Positions 9,411 through 20,579 are shown, counted from the first letter of the stretch. The stretch is DNA of 64,000 nt from Macrothele yani (GCA_039090855.1 CM077024.1:61217594-61281593); one strand, 5' to 3'. Made by a program: numbers and translations. Notes: generated from the letters alone by a model not told the origin.

Positions 9411-11850
9411 CACGTCTTTTTTAAAAAAAGATCGTGCTTATCTTATCAGTTTGTCCGTCCGTCCGCCTGTACCCACGATATCTCTGCAACTATTAGTCCA
9501 ATTTGAAAAATTCTTTTTGCATTGAGAAGCTTGAAAATGCGAATGATGATCCTTCATTTCGTTTTTTTTACGATGAACAATTTCGCCGCTAGAGGGCGTA
9601 AATGCAGATGATGTCGAATTTCGAAAATACGTTTTATTCCACATATTTGTTTCTAAACATCCCATTTAAAAATTTCTTTTACCTTTCGATTCCATTTGTG
9701 TCGAAACGTATTTTAGATATAGTTACTTTTTCAAATTACGCACAGATTTTCCGCTGAGGGGCGGAAACGTAAATTGCTTTTTTCCCGATAACTTTTCTTC
9801 TAAAACACCGATTTGAATTTTTTTCTTCAGCAGATACAGATCTTGATGGAAAATCAAAATTTCAAATTTTTGGTATAATTTCAAATTTTTGGTAGAGAAT
9901 GCTTTGGTCGCCAGGGGACGTAAGTGTTCATTTTTGCTTCTGATGTATTTGCCCTAAATTATGAGCTTCTAAAATATCGCTTGAAAAATTTCTTTCGTGG
10001 ACTGATGCCATTCACATAGATAAACATATTCGGAATATTTTCTTCTTAAAATAATCCACAGTTTCTCCGCCAGTAGATGTATATCTTACTTCTGTTAATG
10101 AAGAGCAAAACTGAAAACTAAGGAAAAACTTTTGAATTTAAAACGAAAGTTGCAAAATAATATCTTTACTTCTAGGCGTACGATTTGAAAAATTCCTTCT
10201 TTGTTGGATAGTGTTTCCAAAATGACATGATTTTCATATAATTTCAAAATTTCCAAGTAATTCATAAATTTTCCGCTAGGGGCGTAGTGGTAAATTGTGT
10301 TTCCCCCTATATCTCTGCTTCTATATCTCCGATTTGAAAAATTCTTTCTGCAACGGATGCAACTCCTAATGGGAAATCGTTTGCACATAATTTCTAATTT
10401 TTGTAGAAAAAAATGGTTTGGCCACCAGGGGGCGTAAATCTTAATTTCCGCTGCTGGTGTATTTGCAGCCAAATATGAGCTTCTAAATTTTCGATTGAAA
10501 AAAACGTTGTTTGCAGACCGATACTACTCAAGGCGGCAAACATTTTAGGAACATTTTCTTCTTAAAATAATGCATGGTTTCTACGCCAGGATACGTAGAT
10601 ATATATCTTACTTTTGTCAATATCTCTACTTCTAGGAGTCCGACTTGAAAAATTCCTTCTTTGTTGGATAGCGTTTCCAGTGTGATATGTTTTTCATATA
10701 ATTTCAAAATTTTTCAAGTAGTTCGTATACTTTCCGCTAGGGGGCGAGAGGTAAATTGCGTTTCCCCCATATCTCTGCTTCTAAATCTCCGATTTGAAAA
10801 ATTGTTTCTGCACGGGATACAGATCCTAATGGGAAATACTTTGCACATAATTTCTAATTTTTGTAGAAAATGATTTGGCCACCAGGTGCGGTAAGTCTTA
10901 ATTTCCGCTTCTGATGTATTTGCAGCAAAATATGAGCTTCTAAATTCTCGATTGCAAAAAAAAGTCATTTGTTGACCGATACTACTCATGTCGACAAATC
11001 TTTTAGGAACATTTTCTTCTTGAAATAATGCATGGTTTCAACGCCAGGGGGCGTAGATACATATCTTATTTTTGTCAATATCTCTACTTCTAGGAGTCCG
11101 ACTTGAAAAATTCCTTCTTTGTTAGATAGTGTTTCCGATGCGAAATGTTTTTTTCCTGTAAATCCAAAATTGTCAAGTAAATCATAGACTTTCCGCTAGG
11201 GGGCACATAGGTAAATTGCGTTTTCTGCTTTATTTACGCTCCTAAAACTCCGATTTCAAAAATTCTTCCAATATCGCATACAAGACCTGATGGAAAATAG
11301 TTTTCACATAATATCTAATGTTTGGTAAAGAATGGTTCAGCCACAAGAGGCATAAGTGTTAATTTCTACTTCTGATGTATTTGTAGCAAAATCTGCGCTC
11401 CTGAAACTCGACTAATTTTTTTTCTTGAACCGATACCGCTCATATGGAAGAACCTTTTGAGAATACCTTCTTCCTAAAATAATGCATGGTTTTCTCACCA
11501 ATAGACGTAAAGTCACATCTTATTTTTGTCGATATCTATGTTTCTAAGTGTCCGATTTGAAAAATTCTTTCGGTGTTAGGCAGCGTTTCCGGTACGAAAT
11601 GTTTCTCATATAAATTCATATTTTTCTTAACGCACAAGTCTGCAACCAGAGGGCGTAAGCTCACGATTCCAATTACAGCAATATCTGAGGGATTAAAAAT
11701 CATATTGTAAAACTTCTTTCTTCCGCCAGATACTATTGTTTTCCATACCGGTTCCATTGACTTTAAATAGTTTTGATAAATTAAATTTGCGTCAAAACGT
11801 ATTCAAAAGACGTGCTTATTACACCCGAAAATTCGGTGTCATCTTTCTTG
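9411..11850 (+). repeat. HOR element copy 1: four rounds of a three-monomer repeat with CTCF-like motifs
   Basis: A non-coding element of about 2.4 kb. It opens with an imperfect hairpin (CACGTCTTTT...AAAAGATCGTGC) and a GTCC microsatellite. It closes with the hairpin ACACCCGAAAATTCGGTGT at 11821-11839. Between them are 14 diverged monomers, marked by G-rich words starting near 9586, 9751, 9909, 10066, 10273, 10422, 10584, 10734, 10879, 11043, 11193, 11341, 11496 and 11644. Apart from one 207-bp gap, spacing is 145-165 bp. Three types alternate: A (CCGCTAGGGGGCG), B (GGCCACCAGGGGGCG) and C (CGCCAGGGGGCGTAG), giving (ABC)x4 with an entry monomer and an exit monomer. Each also carries a GATTTGAAAAATTCTTT-like block. 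Confidence 0.9.
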
Positions 11851-12276
11851 TTTTGTTTTATTATTCCACATTTACCCTCGTGTCTATTCAGTCCCGATTT
11901 ATGGTATCATCAGCATGTATTTGCTTATTATTCTGATTTATCGATATTTTTCATTACAGTTATATTGATAAAACTGTCTGTAATATAGAAAACGAAACTA
12001 TTGTGACACTGCGATACAGAAACGGAATCTATGTGTGTAGCTTTGATCTGTTCGCAAACTGCCTCATTAGAAGTTTTCGACTATCGGTTAAAAAAATAAC
12101 CGTAACCACTCATGTGTTATTTGGTGCACATGGACATTTATCTGTCTTCTATTCGGTAGGATAACAGCTGATCCAATAATTTTATATTCCACGATATATG
12201 AGAGGTGTATATATGACTTTTGCCATTGTCACAAAGGAGATTTTCACGGCTCGGTATATTAGAATTGAGCATAAAC
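11851..12276. other. No recognisable feature
   Basis: AT-rich spacer between the HOR element and a Tc1 element. No domain-bearing frame or repeat is recognised. Confidence 0.5.
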
Positions 12277-12479
12277 CACACTCATGTTCAAATTTAAGAG
12301 AATTTGCACATTTTGTCGAATTTCTGAAAAACTAATGGACACATTTTAATAAAATTTGGTACGGATGCACAGTTATATTAGAGAAAAATTACACTATACA
12401 ACAATCATGGTACGCACATGATCGTCAATAAGGCTCATCAGCGCAGCAATGTCCAAAATCCACGTTGCAAGATCGAACA

Positions 12480-13500
12480 TAAAATTACTCTAATAAGGGG
12501 TTTGACCCCTTCTCACAGTCATGCAACTCTCACAGCGCGACGTCATACTGGAAACGAGGCAGTTGATGAGTCCTTGTGGTAGTCGCTCCCACTCCTGCAG
12601 CAACGCAATTTTCAGCTCATGGATGGTTCTCGGAGGGAGATGGCGAGCTGCAATTACCCTCCCAAGAGCGTCCCATACATGTTCGATAGGGTTTAGGTCT
12701 GTCGATCTGGCTGGTCAATCCATCCGGTGAATATCCACACTTTCAAGATAATCGTCGACCAGGTGAGTTCTATGTGGACGAGTGTTGTCGTCCATAAAAA
12801 GGAACCGAGGGCCAACTGCGCCCCTGAAAAGTCGAAAATAGGGCTGTAAGATCTCAGCAGTTAGGGAGCTTCTTTCAAACACATGGAGAGGTGTGCGGCA
12901 GTCCAACATGATTCCTGCTCATACCATGACACCTCCGCTGTCATAGCGGTCCCTTTTTCGGATGTTGGTCGAAAGGTATCGGGTCCCTAATTTTCACTAG
13001 ATGAAGGTACGTCCAGAATCAGTGTCCAGGCTGAATAGCGACTCGTCTGTGAAGAGAACGTTATCCCACTGAAGTCTCGTCCAAGGCTGATGTTATCAGC
13101 ACCATGATAAATGCGCTCCCTTGTGTGCTGAAATGAGCGGGACGCAAACAACGGGTCTTCTGGCAAAAAGCCCTCTCTCATGAAGCCTTCGGGAAACAGT
13201 AACCCTTGAAGCTCGGGTTCCAGTGGCGGCATGCAGCTCACGAGATAGCTGTGCAGCTGTAGCAGTCCTGTGGCGCCTTGCTGAAAGTTCCGAATAACAA
13301 TCTTCATTGGCCGTAGTGGCTCTTGGACGACCTTTCCCAGGCCTTCTCCATATGAATCCGGTGTCCTTAAACTGTTTCTTCAAATTGCAGACGACACTGG
13401 GCGTTACATTGAGCTCTGTAGCAACCTGCACTTGCCCCCAATCTACCGACGATTCTTTAGCTCATTCCATCATCAATACGTTCGTGGCAACTCATTTTAC
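12480..13500 (-). pseudogene. Tc1-like transposase, broken
   Basis: The N-terminal frame contains a helix-turn-helix (VATELNVTPSVVCNLKKQFK) and the GRPRATT linker, then RTATAAQLSRELHAATG and SRVTVSRRLHERGL. The C-terminal frame contains FLFMDDNTRPHRTHLV (second catalytic Asp) and DWPARSTDLNPIEHVW-like sequence, with the third catalytic Glu, split by a stop. Frameshifts lie near 12720, 12900 and 13100. Confidence 0.85.
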
Positions 13501-13515
13501 CTGATTGCTCATGAA

Positions 13516-13739
13516 TTTTTTTTTTTTTTTTTATTGAAGGTTTAACGACCACCGTGAGCAACTCAATGGGCTATAAGCAGTCGCCCGTCCCTAATTTAGG
13601 GTCACTGGCTCCAGGGAAGGGAGAGAGCCAGTGCCGTAAGACAAACACAACATCCATGCCTCACGGGATTCGAACCCGGACCCCTTTCGGACGAATGATC
13701 AGAGGCCATCGCTTAGACCACTGCGCCACCGGGGCGGTT
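13516..13739 (-). mobile_element. tRNA-derived SINE, family 1
   Basis: On the minus strand the head reads GCCCCGGTGGCGCAGTGGTC (A box TGGCGCAGTGG) and GGGTTCGAATCCCG (B box), followed by a tRNA-unrelated body and an A-tail. The direct repeat CTCATGAA flanks it at 13508-13515 and 13740-13747. It is inserted in a Tc1 element. At least seven further copies of this family occur in the window. Confidence 0.92.
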
Positions 13740-13998
13740 CTCATGAAATTGAACCAACTCCTGCAAGAAACACAACAAATGTCGCCGAGGAGTACGAGTG
13801 AACTAATCGCGGAAAAAACCACGTGTTATTTTCATGCCCCCCGCTGTAACAGTTCCGCCTACACGCACGTGTACGGTTACGTATTCGACACTGCTAATTC
13901 GCATTCTTATTCGGCGGCATAATTTGTACCTTTGGTTCCGTACTTTTTGTTAAAATCGACAAAATGTCCAAATTCTCTTAATTTTGAACACCAGTGTA

Positions 13999-14680
13999 TA
14001 TATTTTCGTGTATATATTGTAAATATTTTATATTTTATTAGTTCAGCCAATCCCCTCTACAATACTTGTTCACGTGTGATTGTGCCTGGGCCGAATGTAG
14101 ACTTTTGAGCTGCATTTTTTTTTTTTTTTTTTTTTTTAATACGTGATCGGTGTTAAGCAGCATATAATTTTATACGTTTTATCAGTTATATTTGATATTT
14201 ATATCGATTTCTGTATTGGTAGTTTCCAAATATTTGAATAAAAAGCTGCTGTTTTGCCAGGAATTGACACATGGGGACATCATTGACGACAGCAACGTCA
14301 TGTAACTACAGCAATCAACAAACTAACACACGGAACTTTGCCTATGGCGACTGCCCACGCTAGAAATGCTGCAAACCCCAACCTAAAGAAAACAAATTAT
14401 TCCTATCATCATCGATTGTGTCACTAATCGTTTTAATAGCAGGCTCAAACATTTCTTTATCTGTTTTGTTTATTTACCTAGTTTGTTTTCAAACCTAGAT
14501 GGCGAGATTTGTTTTGTGTTTACTTTTATCGACTTAAATTTTATTATATTATGCGAATCTCCTGGAACCTGATTTATTCCAAAAGAATCTGATTTTGTGG
14601 TTCCCTTCCAATTTTCGATTATAAAATATCCTTCCAGAGATACGGTAACACTCATTGCTTTGACAAAATATAATGATCGG
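13999..14680. other. No recognisable feature
   Basis: AT-rich sequence with a poly-T run at about 14117-14137. No gene or repeat is recognised. Confidence 0.5.
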
Positions 14681-14687
14681 AAAGAAG

Positions 14688-15118
14688 AATATTCAAAACA
14701 AATTTCAGCTTGTACAAATTCAGATTTACGTTGTTCGAAAACAGAAACTCGTTATTCTAACACTAATGCAAGCCATTAGCACGAATAAACGAAGTTGTTA
14801 TAACAGAAACTGCAAGAGTAAATGAAGCCCGTCCATGGATGGGCTTCATTTACTGACTGTGATCAGGACCACGAGAAAAGACCCTGGTAACGGTTAGGGC
14901 CTGTGCTCATCTATACGCATCGACCGACTACTCCTATTGAATATTACAAAAGCGATGAAGATTTATCGAAAGTTCGGGCAAGATGCAGATTTTCCAGTAG
15001 CATCGCTATCTTGCAGTGAGAAAAATATTCTTGGTGTGTTTCCAGGTCTAGATAGCAGTGCTCCCTCTAACTTTGTTTGCAAATATCGTCACTACAGATC
15101 ATCCGGTTTGGGCGACAT
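14688..15118 (+). repeat. Dispersed duplicate block, copy 1, with a private palindrome
   Basis: This block is homologous to 27592-27972 (shared words include GCACGAATAAA, AAGTTGTTATAA, GATGCAGATTTTCCAG and CCCTCTAACTTTGTT). Copy 1 alone has a palindrome at 14817-14854, arms AGTAAATGAAGCCC/GGGCTTCATTTACT around TCCATGGA. The copy at 27.7 kb has ordinary sequence there. Function unknown. Confidence 0.85.
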
Positions 15119-15180
15119 TTAACCCTGCTGTTCTGCCCATGTTTACTACGTGTCTGTAGTGTTCGGGTCAACATGACCCA
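15118..15180 (+). mobile_element. piggyBac-like terminus (TTAACCC)
   Basis: TTAACCCTGCTGTTCTGCCC is followed by a GGGTCAACATGACCC palindrome at ~15166-15180. A TTAA target joined to a CCC start is the signature of piggyBac elements. A degraded piggyBac-type transposase lies to the right on the minus strand (17500-19010), so this would be the 3' end of that element, now separated from it by a HOR insertion. No matching right terminus was found. Confidence 0.6.
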
Positions 15181-15289
15181 TTTCAGAATATTATTTCTAG
15201 GAGTGAAAAAAATGGCCTCAAGCTTTATTAAAATAAATTTGATATAGTGTAATTATATAATATATTGATAAAATGTAAGATATACTATC

Positions 15290-17265
15290 AAGAAAGTTGA
15301 CACCGACTTTTCGGGTGTAATAATCACGTCTTTTGAATCCGTTCTTAAATTTATCAAAACTATTCAAAGTCAATGGAACCGGTATGGAAAACAATAGCAT
15401 CTGAAGGAAGAAAGAAGTTTTTCAATCGGGTTTTTAATCCCTCAGATATTGCTGTAAACGGAATCGTGAGCTTACGCTATCTGGTTGCAGACTTGTGCTT
15501 TAAGAAAAATATGAATTTATGTGAGAAACATTTCGCACAGGAAACGTTCTCCAACGCAGAAATAATTTTTCAAATCGGACTCTTAGAAACAGAGATATCG
15601 ACAAAAATAAGATGTGACTTTACTTCCCCTGGTTGGAAAACCATGCATTATTTTAGGAAGAAAGTGTTCTCAAAAGGTTTTTCAAATGAGCGGTATCAGT
15701 CCAAGAAAAAAATATTCAGTCGAGTTTTCAGGAGCCCAGATTTTGCTATAAATACATCAGAAGCAGAAATTAACACTTATGCCCCCTGGTGGCCAAACCA
15801 TTCTTTACCTAACATTATAAATTATATGAAAAATATTTTCCATCAGGAGTTGTATGCGATGCAGGAAGAATTTTTCAAATCGGAGTTTTAGGAGCAGGAA
15901 TAAAGCAGAAAACGCAATTTACCTTTGTGCTCCCTAGCGGAAAGTCTATGATTTACTTGACAATTTTGAATTTATAGGAAAAACATTTCGCATCGGAAAC
16001 ACTATCCAACAAAGAAGGAATTTTTCAAATATGACTCCTAGAAGTAGAGATATTGACAGAAACAAGATATACATCTACGCCCCCTGACGCAGAAACCATG
16101 CATTATTTCAAGAAGAAAATGTTCCTAAAAGGTTTGTCAACATGAGTAGTATCGCTCTTCAAACATTTTTTTTTTCAATCGAGATTTTAGAAGCTCAGAT
16201 TTTTCTGCAAATGCATCTGAAGCGGAAATTAGGACTTGTGCCACCTGGTGGTCATATCATTTTTTACAAATAATATAAATTATGTGCAATGGATTTCCCA
16301 TCAGGAGCTGTATCCGGTGCAGAAAGTATTTTTCAAATCGGGGATTTAGAAGCAGAGATATAGTGGGGAAAGCAATTTCCCTTTACGCCAAACTAAACAC
16401 AAATAAAACAAATATTTTTTTGAAAAATTGTTATGCCCGTCTTAGTATGAATTCCTTAAAAATTTTGAAATTATATGAAAAACATGTCACACTGAAAACA
16501 CTATCCAACAAAGGAAGGCTTTTTCAAATCGGACACCTAGAAGTAGAGATACTGACAAAAATAAGATATACATCTACGCTTCCTGGAGGAAAAACCATGG
16601 AATATTTTAAGAAGAAAATATTCCGAAAAAGTTTATCGAAGTGAAAATATTCCGAAAAAGTTTATCGAAGTCAGTCCACGAAAATTTTTTTTCAATCGAG
16701 ATTTTAGAAGCTCAGATTTTAGGGCAAAAACATCAGAAGCAAAAATTAACACTTACGCCCCCTGGTGGCCAAAGTATTCTTCACCAAAAAATATAAATTA
16801 TGTGCAAAAGATTTTCCATCTGGAGCTGTATGCGCTGAGGAAAAAACTTTTCGAGTCGGTGTTTTAGAAGAAGAGTTATCAGGGGAACTGTAATTTACTT
16901 TTACGCCCCCTAGTGGAAAACCTATACGTAATTTGAAAAAGTAACTATATATCTGATATACTCTTTGACATAAATGGAATCGAAAAGTAAAAGAATTTTT
17001 TCAATCGGATGTTTAGACGCAAATATGTGGAATAAAACGTATTTTTGAATTCCACATCATCTGCATTTACGCCCTCCAGCGGCGAAATATTACATTGTAA
17101 AGAAAACGAAATAAAGGATCATCATTCGCATATTTCAAGCTTCCCATTGCAAAAAGAATTTTTCAAATCGGACTTATAGTTCCAGAGATATCGTGTCTAC
17201 AGGCGGACGGACGGACGGAAAAACAGATAACATAGGCACGATCTTTTTTACAAAAGACGTGCTAA
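15290..17265 (-). repeat. HOR element copy 2 (three rounds), inverted
   Basis: Reverse-oriented copy of the 9.4-kb element. It starts with hairpin ACACCGACTTTTCGGGTGT (15300-15318) and ends with GCACGATCTTTT...AAAAGACGTGCTAA (17236-17265) next to a GGAC microsatellite. G-rich words appear as GCCCCCTGGTGGCC (15782 and 16756), CTCCCTAGCGG, GCCCCCTGACG, GCCACCTGGTGG, GCCCCCTAGTGG (16902) and GCCCTCCAGCGGCG (17073). They read D-(CBA)x3-E. A 172-codon open frame here crosses monomer boundaries and is taken as fortuitous. Confidence 0.88.
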
Positions 17266-17499
17266 AAACGTAAAAAACAACATCAAATTAAGCACAAATA
17301 ATTTTTGAAGAATTGCTACGCACTTCTTAGTATTTTATCCTGCATCTTCATTTGCAGTTTGGACAATAATTAGATACGTGTGACTTACAAATGTGTTTTT
17401 TTACTATTAGAGCACAATATATTTGTATTATTTGCACCGTGCACGTTAGATACTCCCTGAAAAATCCACTGCAGGTTCTGAAAATGGGTTCTTACTTTC

Positions 17500-19010
17500 T
17501 CCCTGTATTCTCCTCACTATGTTACGTGACTCCTCATTTCCTCGATTCTATGTGAAGTGATAAGGTATTTCCCAAATTCCTCCAACCATAACCTTATTGT
17601 GGCCAGTTTGTTTCGATTCCATTTGGTGTATATTGAAGTTCCTAGAACAAGTGCTTTGTAAGCACAACTATCAAGTATGTTATAGAATATTATCATTGGC
17701 TGGCGGGTTTTTTTATTGCAGGGGTACATATTCCAAAGTTCATAAAGAGTACCCACAACACCTTTACTTGCGTCGTAGTCTAATATCATTTTTTTTTGTC
17801 AGGTCTGCTACTAACCGCTTTTTCGTGATATTAATTTGTTCATAAGAACAACTTTCTTGTTCTTTTTTGAGGTGTAATTTACAACTGTTGTATGCCTTAT
17901 AAGAGTAAAGGATAAGCTATTCATGTCTTCGTTTTTCATTTCAGAAGTTCTGGTTTGCTTTTTTCTTACGGTATTAAGCAAAACCATTTTCCGCTGTAGA
18001 AATTGGCCTAAATACATAGTATGAAGTTAAAATGTTATATGCAAGATTGTGCCCCCTAAGTCCATATATAAGGTCACACACACTCCTTGCACTGCCTGAT
18101 TTTCTCTGGCTATGATCCTAGTCCTTTTCCAGCATAAATCTGTGTCTTCAAAATATACTGAGTTTTATTGTCACTTAAAGTCCATATTTTTATTCCATAC
18201 TTAGCTGGTTTACTGGGAATGTACTGCTTGAGAAGGCATGTGACAAGAAATGCAACTAATTGTTCATCTACAGTGACATTTTCATCAAGATAATATTAAT
18301 TTAGCAGAATTTATATTACCCTGATATATTATCTATCTTTTCCCAGATTTCTCGCACAGTAGCAAGTTTACCCATGCACCTTCTTTCTTGACGACTGAAT
18401 ATATCATCCAAAAAAATAACTCGAGATTCTGCAAAATTCTACGAGTGACATTGTTCCGTGAACAGGCTACAACAAGTTTCTTTATCCCATAAGCTATTAG
18501 TTGATTTCTTCGTAAGATTTGCAATGTCCAGCTATTAATAATAATCCATGTATGCTTGAAAAGTGACACTGTCTACATATTTTACATTGTGTTCCATAAA
18601 TATTCAAGAAACGCATACAGCGTATTAAATCCATTTATTTCTTATGGTGTAGTAATCACAGAGATTCGCCTGTGATTACTACAGGCGAATCTCTGTGATT
18701 ACTACACCATAAGAAATAAAAGGATTTAATACGCTGTATGCGTTTCTTGAATATTCATATTGTGGTGTATTAAAAATAGTGTTCCGTAAACTCTTTCTTC
18801 TTCAATATTCGTTATTTTTATGGTTTCAGTTTTAATTGTAGAATTGATTACAGCCTCAAATGCACTTTTCACATCTGTTATCCTTGCTGTTAAATACCTT
18901 GTAAGATTTTGGCATTATGCCAACTTTTTAAAAATGCCATTCCTTTTGACTTTGTAAGCGCTGTCCTGTCACACGGGAGACTTACTGCGACTTCTCCATC
19001 AGGTTGTTTT
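17500..19010 (-). pseudogene. piggyBac-like transposase, heavily decayed
   Basis: Minus-strand frames include YDASKGVVGTLYELWNMYPC followed by NKKTRQPMIIFYNILDSCAY. This is the C-terminal region of piggyBac transposases (family pattern: N-K-G-G-V-D-T-D, then RKTRRWP...FYNMLD). Upstream pieces at 17811-18017 (FLQRKMVLLNTVRKKQT) and 18333-18569 fit the middle of the same protein. Many stops occur. A recent palindrome (18599-18755) interrupts it. Confidence 0.7.
18599..18755. repeat. Near-perfect 75-bp-arm palindrome
   Basis: Left arm 18599-18673 and right arm 18681-18755 are reverse complements with one visible mismatch (AAATCCATTTATTTC against AAATCCTTTTATTTC) and a 7-nt loop GATTACT. It lies inside a much older piggyBac relic, so it is a young event. 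Confidence 0.95.
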
Positions 19011-19036
19011 ACTTTCTAAGAAGCTGAATAAACAAA

Positions 19037-19355
19037 TACAAATTTTGAAGATGTGAATCCGTTTTTTGGTGTAAATAGGACTTGGATGACAAGTCAGATG
19101 ATTCCCCAAAACTTGAAAATTTCGTCATCCTGGAGCGGGAATCCGCGTCCCCCGAGTATACATTTTTAAGATGTGAATGCGTTACTCCGGCGCTACCCGT
19201 AAGACGTGGCTTCGATTTCCGCTGCAGGACGACGAAATTGTCAAGTTTCCGGATGTATCTGACTTAATATCCATGTCATATTTACACCAAAAAACGGATT
19301 CACATCTTCAAAATTTTGTATTGTATGGTGTAACCCCGTATTCCGTTCATGAAGT
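19037..19355. mobile_element. tRNA-derived SINE family 2, head-to-head inverted dimer
   Basis: The ends are inverted repeats: ATTTTGAAGATGTGAATCCG at the left and its complement at the right (~19295-19316). Next to them are TTTTTTGGTGTAAAT and its complement. The halves share CTTGAAAATTTCGTC/GACGAAATTGTCAAG. Comparison with 44150-44330 shows each half is the 3' part of a SINE whose head is tRNA-like. In the right half a B-box-like GCTTCGATTTCCGC survives. The tail TTGTATTGTATGGTGTAACC is shared with 42495-42515. Confidence 0.75.
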
Positions 19356-19439
19356 TTGATAAATCCATAACTTGCAGCAGATATTGTTATCTATAACTTT
19401 ATTGAAGAATTCTAAACAAATATGCGTATTTTAAACTCT

Positions 19440-20116
19440 TATAAATACGAGGGTTACTTGATAGTAATGTTTCCAATCGTGTTAAATAAGTTTCCGACAA
19501 AATAAATTAATGAAAGTGGTATCAAAATGAAGGAAGTTTATTTCTCTTGAACATTACAACCTTATTTTTTAACATAGTCACCATTTACTGCTACACATTT
19601 TTCCAAACGCGTTATCCAATTTTCCATTCCGTCCATGAAGAAAGTTCGTGGTTTGCTTTTGATCCATTTGCGCCCAGCAACTTCAACTTTGGCCTCAGAT
19701 GAAAAATGTTTACCTTTCAACTCTTTCAATTTGAGAACAACCAGAAGTAGGACAATGCAAAATCTGGGCTGTAAGAAGAATGTGGAAGTGAGAATTTCTG
19801 GCTTGTCACGGTTTGTCGACTGCAATGTGGCATAGCGTTGTCGTGATGCAAATGAAAAGTCCTCCTTTCAGGCCTGATTCTACGGATGCTTTGCTTGAGT
19901 AGTCGTAAGGTTTCACAATTAATTTCAGAATTAATCGGCGATTTTCCTGAATCATGGCATCCATTCAGCATTGGTTCTCGTCATGCGTCTTTGAAATGGG
20001 TCGTCCTGATCTTTGCTCATTAAACACACTCATCTCACCTTTACTACCTGTTTTGGCACGTTCACACCCATAAAACCATCGCCATAAATTGCTTTCATAC
20101 GTCTGTTAATTTCGAT
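19440..20116 (-). pseudogene. mariner-like element, internally deleted
   Basis: The left terminus at 19447 reads ACGAGGGTTACTTGATAGTA, a mariner-type inverted repeat. The minus-strand C-terminal frame has HLHHDNAMPHCSRQTV (second catalytic Asp), SSYSPDFALSYFWLFS (third Asp) and GKHFSSEAKVEV, and ends GDYVKK. An N-terminal piece (19975-20116, INRRMKAIYGDGF) abuts the C-terminal part, so the centre holding the first catalytic Asp is missing. Confidence 0.85.
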
Positions 20117-20272
20117 TGGGGTGCAACCTTCTAGTGTCAAATTGGGGTGCAACCTTCAAGTGTCAAATTGGGGTGCAACCTTCAAGTGTCAAATTGGGGT
20201 GCAACCTTCAAGTGTCAAATTGGGGTGCAACCTTCAAGTGTCAAATTGGAGTGCAACCTTCAAGTGTCAAAG
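20117..20272. repeat. 26-bp minisatellite, six copies
   Basis: Unit TTGGGGTGCAACCTTCAAGT plus GTCAAA repeated six times with two or three substitutions, followed by a partial unit. It adjoins the N-terminal end of the mariner relic and may have started from it. Confidence 0.97.
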
Positions 20273-20349
20273 GTACAAACTTCAAGTGTACTGATTGCTG
20301 CTTTATACGTTACTCGGAGGTAGCACTCATTACTAATGTATGCTGTTAC

Positions 20350-20579
20350 TTAAGGACGTCAAATATTGAACTGAAACTGAGCTCGTTTGTACAGTATCGG
20401 CTGTCGAACGCGTGCGCAAACGTTTTTCTTCCCCAACTACTAGCGACGATAAGCGGCAGGACACCTTATTTATCATCTACCCTCGTACTAATATATTTCG
20501 AATCGAGTCATGTTGACCAGAAAAGTACATTAGTAATAACTTGAAAAATATATTAAGGATATAGAAATAAATGAAAACT
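20350..20579 (+). repeat. Direct repeat R flanking the TRIM, left copy
   Basis: Homologous to 21170-21397 (for example CCCTCGTACTAATATATTTC, ATTAGTAATAACTTGAAAAA and AGGATAT.AAAATAAATGAAAA). The left copy ends exactly at the start of the TRIM-like element and the right copy starts just after it. The two R copies look more diverged from each other than the two LTRs do. Confidence 0.9.

Larger units (their letters stand above)
12278..13998 (-). mobile_element. Tc1-like transposon with nested SINE
   Basis: The left end (from about 12278) reads CATGTTCAAATTTAAGAG and the right end, reverse-complemented, reads CACTGGTGTTCAAAATTAAG. Both continue into AATTTG.ACATTTTGTCGA, giving ~40-bp terminal inverted repeats. 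A TA follows the right end at 13999. The transposase lies on the minus strand and a tRNA-derived SINE is inserted at 13516-13739. Confidence 0.85.

Noticed and set aside
15373..15891. 172-codon open frame in HOR copy 2
   Set aside because: It spans monomer borders, has no domain, and the corresponding frames in the other HOR copies are closed.
17236..17265. Definite Helitron 3' end (hairpin plus CTAA)
   Set aside because: The hairpin touches the CTAA instead of ending about 10 nt before it, and the following base is not consistently T; kept only as a hypothesis.
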